Origin: a virus
Direction: 5' to 3' (one strand)
IMG/VR virus record: IMGVR_UViG_3300009126_000404
Coordinates: 1-64,000 of that record
DNA length: 64,000 bases
In this document: positions 61,062-64,000 of the stretch, in pieces
How the letters are laid out: every line of letters starts with the position of its first letter
Position numbering within the stretch: position 1 is the stretch's first letter
Translations under genes and position numbers: made by a program
Notes under the pieces: model-generated
The model's input: only the letters and a program-made list of their open reading frames with translations
Told to the model about the DNA's origin: nothing
The model's database searches: none

Positions 61062-62295
61062 TAAAACAAACACACAATCTCTAGAAGATTTACCAACGAA
61101 AAGTTATTGCGTATTACCATGGACTGCAACAGCAATAGGAGCAGAAGGCCTAGTCGTGCCTTGTTGTAGATGGTTTTCTCAAGAAGATAGATGGATAGAT
61201 GATAATCCACCAAATATTGCAGACGGTCTTACAAACGCCAGAAACAGTGAATTTTTCCAAACAATAAGGCAACAAATGATTGACGGAGAACACCCAAGAG
61301 GTTGTAAGAGGTGTTGGGACGAAGAAGAAAAAGATGTAGGTAATAGAGCAATGCATAGAGTAGGTCAACAACAAAGATTTTCCGATGAGTCACCATATGG
61401 TAGAATAATCGAAATTACTGATAAGCCAGCCAAACTACGACATTTAGAAACTGGCATAAGTAGCCTTTGTAACTTTTCATGTGTAATGTGTATTCCGGAA
61501 AACAGTAGTATAATACATAGTATTCTAAAGCCAGGTAAAAAAATACCCAAAGGGTTTCACAAAGACAATGAAAACATTGATGATGATTTATCTGAATTAC
61601 AATTATTAAAATTAGTAGGTGGCGAACCTATGATTGAAGCGAAACACGATGAACTATTAGAAAAAATTATTGAATTAAATAATGACCCTGGAAATTTAGA
61701 AATACAGTATCATACTAATGTGAGTGTATTTCCAAGCAACAGAGTAATTAATTGTTGGAAGAAATTGAAAAAAGTTGAACTAGTGTTAAGTATAGATGGC
61801 ATTGGAAAATTAGCCACATTACAAAGACCAGGCAATTATAAGTGGCAAGATATAGAAGATACAATAAATAAATATATACAATTAACTAGTGAAGTTAACA
61901 TTGTATTTTCTACCAACGTTGTTCTTACTGCATTAAACATAGGACAGATAATAAATATATGTGAGTGGCTATATAATAAAGTAGAAAAACATACTTCAAT
62001 GGGTTTTGCTTTCCTACAACCAATTGATAAACAACCTTACTCAACTTATATAGATTTTAGAAATTTAAGCAAAGAAACAAAAGAACGAATAAAAAAAGAA
62101 TGGGCAGATTGGGAAGCCACTAATCCACCTGTATTAAACACTGTTTTAAAAGACCTACTAATAGACGCAAAAGGCTATATAGACGAAAAAGGAATTTTAA
62201 ACGAACCATTAACAAAAGAACTAATGTTAGAAAAACATCCTAATGCTAGATTATGGAAACACTTTAACGAAGATTTAACAAATTTGGAGATATAA
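61051..62295 (+). CDS. Radical SAM protein with N-terminal twitch-like domain
   Basis: This 414-residue protein has PTKSYCVLPW, VVPCCRW and CKRC, then CNFSCVMC from residue 140 and LVGGEPM. It is nearly colinear with the gene at 19430, 42 kb away, down to the EPLTKELMLEKHPNARLWK ending. The two are clear duplicates. A nucleosidase-like gene follows directly. Confidence 0.87.
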   Translation: MKNNKTNTQSLEDLPTKSYCVLPWTATAIGAEGLVVPCCRWFSQEDRWIDDNPPNIADGLTNARNSEFFQTIRQQMIDGEHPRGCKRCWDEEEKDVGNRAMHRVGQQQRFSDESPYGRIIEITDKPAKLRHLETGISSLCNFSCVMCIPENSSIIHSILKPGKKIPKGFHKDNENIDDDLSELQLLKLVGGEPMIEAKHDELLEKIIELNNDPGNLEIQYHTNVSVFPSNRVINCWKKLKKVELVLSIDGIGKLATLQRPGNYKWQDIEDTINKYIQLTSEVNIVFSTNVVLTALNIGQIINICEWLYNKVEKHTSMGFAFLQPIDKQPYSTYIDFRNLSKETKERIKKEWADWEATNPPVLNTVLKDLLIDAKGYIDEKGILNEPLTKELMLEKHPNARLWKHFNEDLTNLEI

Positions 62296-62871
62296 ATGAA
62301 ATATTTACTAGTTGCACTTGAAACAGAGGTGCCAAACATTGAATTACCAGATGATTATACATTAATGATTACAGGCGTAGGTAAAGTAAATGCTACTGTA
62401 ATGGCTACTTTTGCAGCTCTCAACAAAGACTGCGAATGTATTATTAATTATGGAACAGCAGGAACTTTTAATCCTGATTTAGTTGGCAAACTATACAGAA
62501 TTAGCACAGTCAAACAGCGAGATATGGATGCTCGTCCAACATCACCATTAGGAATTACACCATACGAAAACACAAAATTTAATGGTGACTTGCAAATTTA
62601 CAAAGGAAGTAAATTTACATTAAGCACAGGCGATAACTTTGTAAAAGAAAAGCCTGAAATAAAAAGTGATTTCGTAGACATGGAAGGTTATGCTATCGCA
62701 AAAACAGCAGGTATGTTTAACAAGCCATGTATAATGCTAAAATATGCAAGTGACTTAGCTGATGAACAATCGCCAGAAGAATGGCAAGCCAATCAAGCCA
62801 AAGGAAAAGATATGTTTCTAGCATGGCTGTCAGATATGGAAAAGGAAATTCAAAAACTAAAAGATGAGTAA
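62296..62871 (+). CDS. MTA/SAH nucleosidase-like protein (PNP/UDP phosphorylase family)
   Basis: This 191-residue protein follows the Pfs/MTAN pattern: an early LVALETEV with Glu, MITGVGKVNATV, GTAGTF, the VDMEGYAIA segment and YASDLADE with the catalytic Asp. It is shorter than the usual 230. MTAN cleaves MTA, SAH and 5'-deoxyadenosine, all by-products of SAM enzymes. Its place between two radical SAM genes suggests it clears 5'-deoxyadenosine (inference). Confidence 0.85.
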   Translation: MKYLLVALETEVPNIELPDDYTLMITGVGKVNATVMATFAALNKDCECIINYGTAGTFNPDLVGKLYRISTVKQRDMDARPTSPLGITPYENTKFNGDLQIYKGSKFTLSTGDNFVKEKPEIKSDFVDMEGYAIAKTAGMFNKPCIMLKYASDLADEQSPEEWQANQAKGKDMFLAWLSDMEKEIQKLKDE

Positions 62872-64000
62872 AAACGATTCAGGCTTTTGTGCATTACCAT
62901 TTGTGCAATATAGCACCTATAACGGAGGCCGTTTTAGGCTATGTTGTATGGCTAAGGAACCTAAAGAACTTGTTAATCAAGAAGAACTAGGCATAGATGG
63001 TACATGGAATCATAATTATATAAAAGATGTAAGACGTAGAATGACTGCTGGTGAGAAACTACCAGAATGTATTGAATGTCATCATTTAGAACGTAACGAC
63101 ATAATGAGCTCACGCCAATGGGAAAACAAAGTGTGGGCAGATGTTATTGACGATGTAGTAGCCAAGGCATCCGTTAATGATTGGGAGATTGATCAACCCT
63201 TACAATTTGATTTTAGACTTGGTAATTTATGCAATTTGCAGTGTCAAATGTGTAACAAAGAAGCATCTCACTTAGTGAGTGTGGAACGTGCGGCAATGGT
63301 ACAAAGCGGACTCGGAGCGAACCATCCTGATTGGGACGGCATGATTGCAGACAAAAAAGAAGCATTACTTCAACCAGGAATAGAATGGGAAAGTTTCGAA
63401 AGAATGCTACCATATGCTCGTAAGATAAAGTTAATAGGTGGTGAACCAACAGTAGCGGCTGATATGTTCAAGTTGTTAGATATTGCTACTGAAACTGGAC
63501 ATGCAGATCATATAGAATTAAGTTTTTATACAAACATTACTAATATGCAAGACAAATGGCTTAACCAGTTAGCCAAGTTTGAAAAAGTAATTGTTAATTG
63601 CTCATTGGAAGGAATGGGAGATATGAATGACTATCTAAGACCCCCTTCCAAATGGGCTTCTGTTTGGAATAACTTTGATAAGTTAGTAAAGTTTTCTGAT
63701 ACTAAAGAAGGTAAACGTATAAAGCCTCGGGTTACTACAGTAAACCAATTAACTAATGCATTACATACAACAAAATTTTGGAAGTATATGCATGATTACC
63801 AAATGACTAGTAATAGAGGTATTGGAATGAGTTCCAATCAATTAGTGGAGCCAAACTATTATAGTATGGCATATGCTCCTGATTGGTTAAAATGGGAACA
63901 ACGTGAGCAAATTTTAGAATTCCTCGACAGTATTAAAGATAGTCCACATTTTAAGCAGTACGAAGAACCTCTTATGGAAATTGTTAATTTTAGTCTTGAT
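62864..64000 (+). CDS. Radical SAM protein with N-terminal twitch-like domain, 3' end outside the window
   Basis: The frame starts at ATG 62864 (8-base overlap with the nucleosidase-like gene) and is open to the window end, giving at least 379 residues. It has GFCALPF, LCCMA and CIEC, then CNLQCQMC from residue 123 and LIGGEPT. It is the sixth N-twitch member here. The end is missing, so its full length is unknown. Confidence 0.88.
   Translation, partial: MSKNDSGFCALPFVQYSTYNGGRFRLCCMAKEPKELVNQEELGIDGTWNHNYIKDVRRRMTAGEKLPECIECHHLERNDIMSSRQWENKVWADVIDDVVAKASVNDWEIDQPLQFDFRLGNLCNLQCQMCNKEASHLVSVERAAMVQSGLGANHPDWDGMIADKKEALLQPGIEWESFERMLPYARKIKLIGGEPTVAADMFKLLDIATETGHADHIELSFYTNITNMQDKWLNQLAKFEKVIVNCSLEGMGDMNDYLRPPSKWASVWNNFDKLVKFSDTKEGKRIKPRVTTVNQLTNALHTTKFWKYMHDYQMTSNRGIGMSSNQLVEPNYYSMAYAPDWLKWEQREQILEFLDSIKDSPHFKQYEEPLMEIVNFSLD

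Noticed and set aside
1-64000. Bacterial chromosome instead of phage
   Set aside because: Many metabolic genes would fit a bacterium, but single-strand packing, clamp/DexA/Rnh-like genes and late boxes favour a T4-like phage. The absence of structural genes in the window leaves some doubt.
1-64000. tRNA genes and integration sites
   Set aside because: No cloverleaf or integrase was seen by eye; a tRNA-finding program would be needed to exclude short ones.

Overview
The window looks like part of a large, AT-rich marine tailed-phage genome of the T4-like (myovirus) kind. I infer a Gram-negative marine bacterial host, because several genes encode exported proteins. The phage assignment rests on five observations. 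All of the roughly 85 genes read on the + strand. Neighbouring genes overlap by ATGA, TAATG or TGATG, or sit a few bases apart. A T4 DexA-like exonuclease lies next to a T4 gp45-like sliding clamp, and a T4 Rnh-like 5' nuclease is present. Boxes reading TAAATA, one of them a full TATAAATA, precede several genes like T4 late promoters. There are also about nine good sigma70-type promoters with 17-base spacers. No capsid, portal, terminase, tail or DNA polymerase gene is visible, so this is a mainly metabolic and accessory section. I see no tRNA, rRNA, CRISPR array, transposase or integrase.

Layout. 1-0.6 kb: small Cys-rich and membrane proteins and a rubredoxin. 0.6-2.6 kb: a glycine-betaine type binding protein and its permease, without an ATPase. 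2.6-8.2 kb: two TauD-like oxygenases, an ANL-type AMP ligase, a radical SAM/SPASM enzyme, a nitroreductase and a methyltransferase, which look like a small biosynthetic cluster. 8.2-9.1 kb: a cold-shock protein and small basic proteins. 9.2-11.8 kb: TctA and TctC-like tricarboxylate transport parts, without TctB. 11.9-15.2 kb: three exported or membrane-anchored proteins, one with nine Cys repeats. 15.3-18.3 kb: glycosyltransferase-like, methyltransferase-like, cupin and small proteins. 18.3-23.3 kb: four radical SAM genes in a row. 23.4-25.3 kb: exonuclease and clamp. 25.4-40.7 kb: a 7-deazaguanine DNA-modification set (DpdA-like, FolE, QueD, QueE and a second T-fold protein) interspersed with sugar genes, an exported subtilase with a barrel-like C-terminus, thymidine kinase and a split radical SAM gene. 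41.2-43.6 kb: MetK and the 5' nuclease. 44-50.8 kb: a flavin halogenase-like gene, an Smr protein, SGNH-like and methyltransferase proteins and a radical SAM enzyme. 50.9-56.1 kb: an HtrA-like protease, a MoxR/VWA pair and a secreted alginate-lyase-like protein. 56.2-64 kb: small proteins, sulfotransferase-like and oxygenase-like proteins, three more N-twitch radical SAM genes and an MTA/SAH-nucleosidase-like gene.

How the parts may work together (inference). The phage encodes eleven radical SAM proteins, a SAM synthetase to supply their substrate, and a nucleosidase that could remove inhibitory 5'-deoxyadenosine, SAH or MTA. This resembles a self-contained SAM economy. FolE, QueD, QueE and DpdA would make and insert a deazaguanine base in DNA; QueC is not in the window. 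Regulation appears two-layered: sigma70-type promoters, three with an inverted repeat in the -35/-10 spacer, and T4-like late boxes. One late box sits beside a 13-bp inverted repeat that would hide the HtrA gene's ribosome site and start codon. Everything was read by eye from the sequence; no database search was run.
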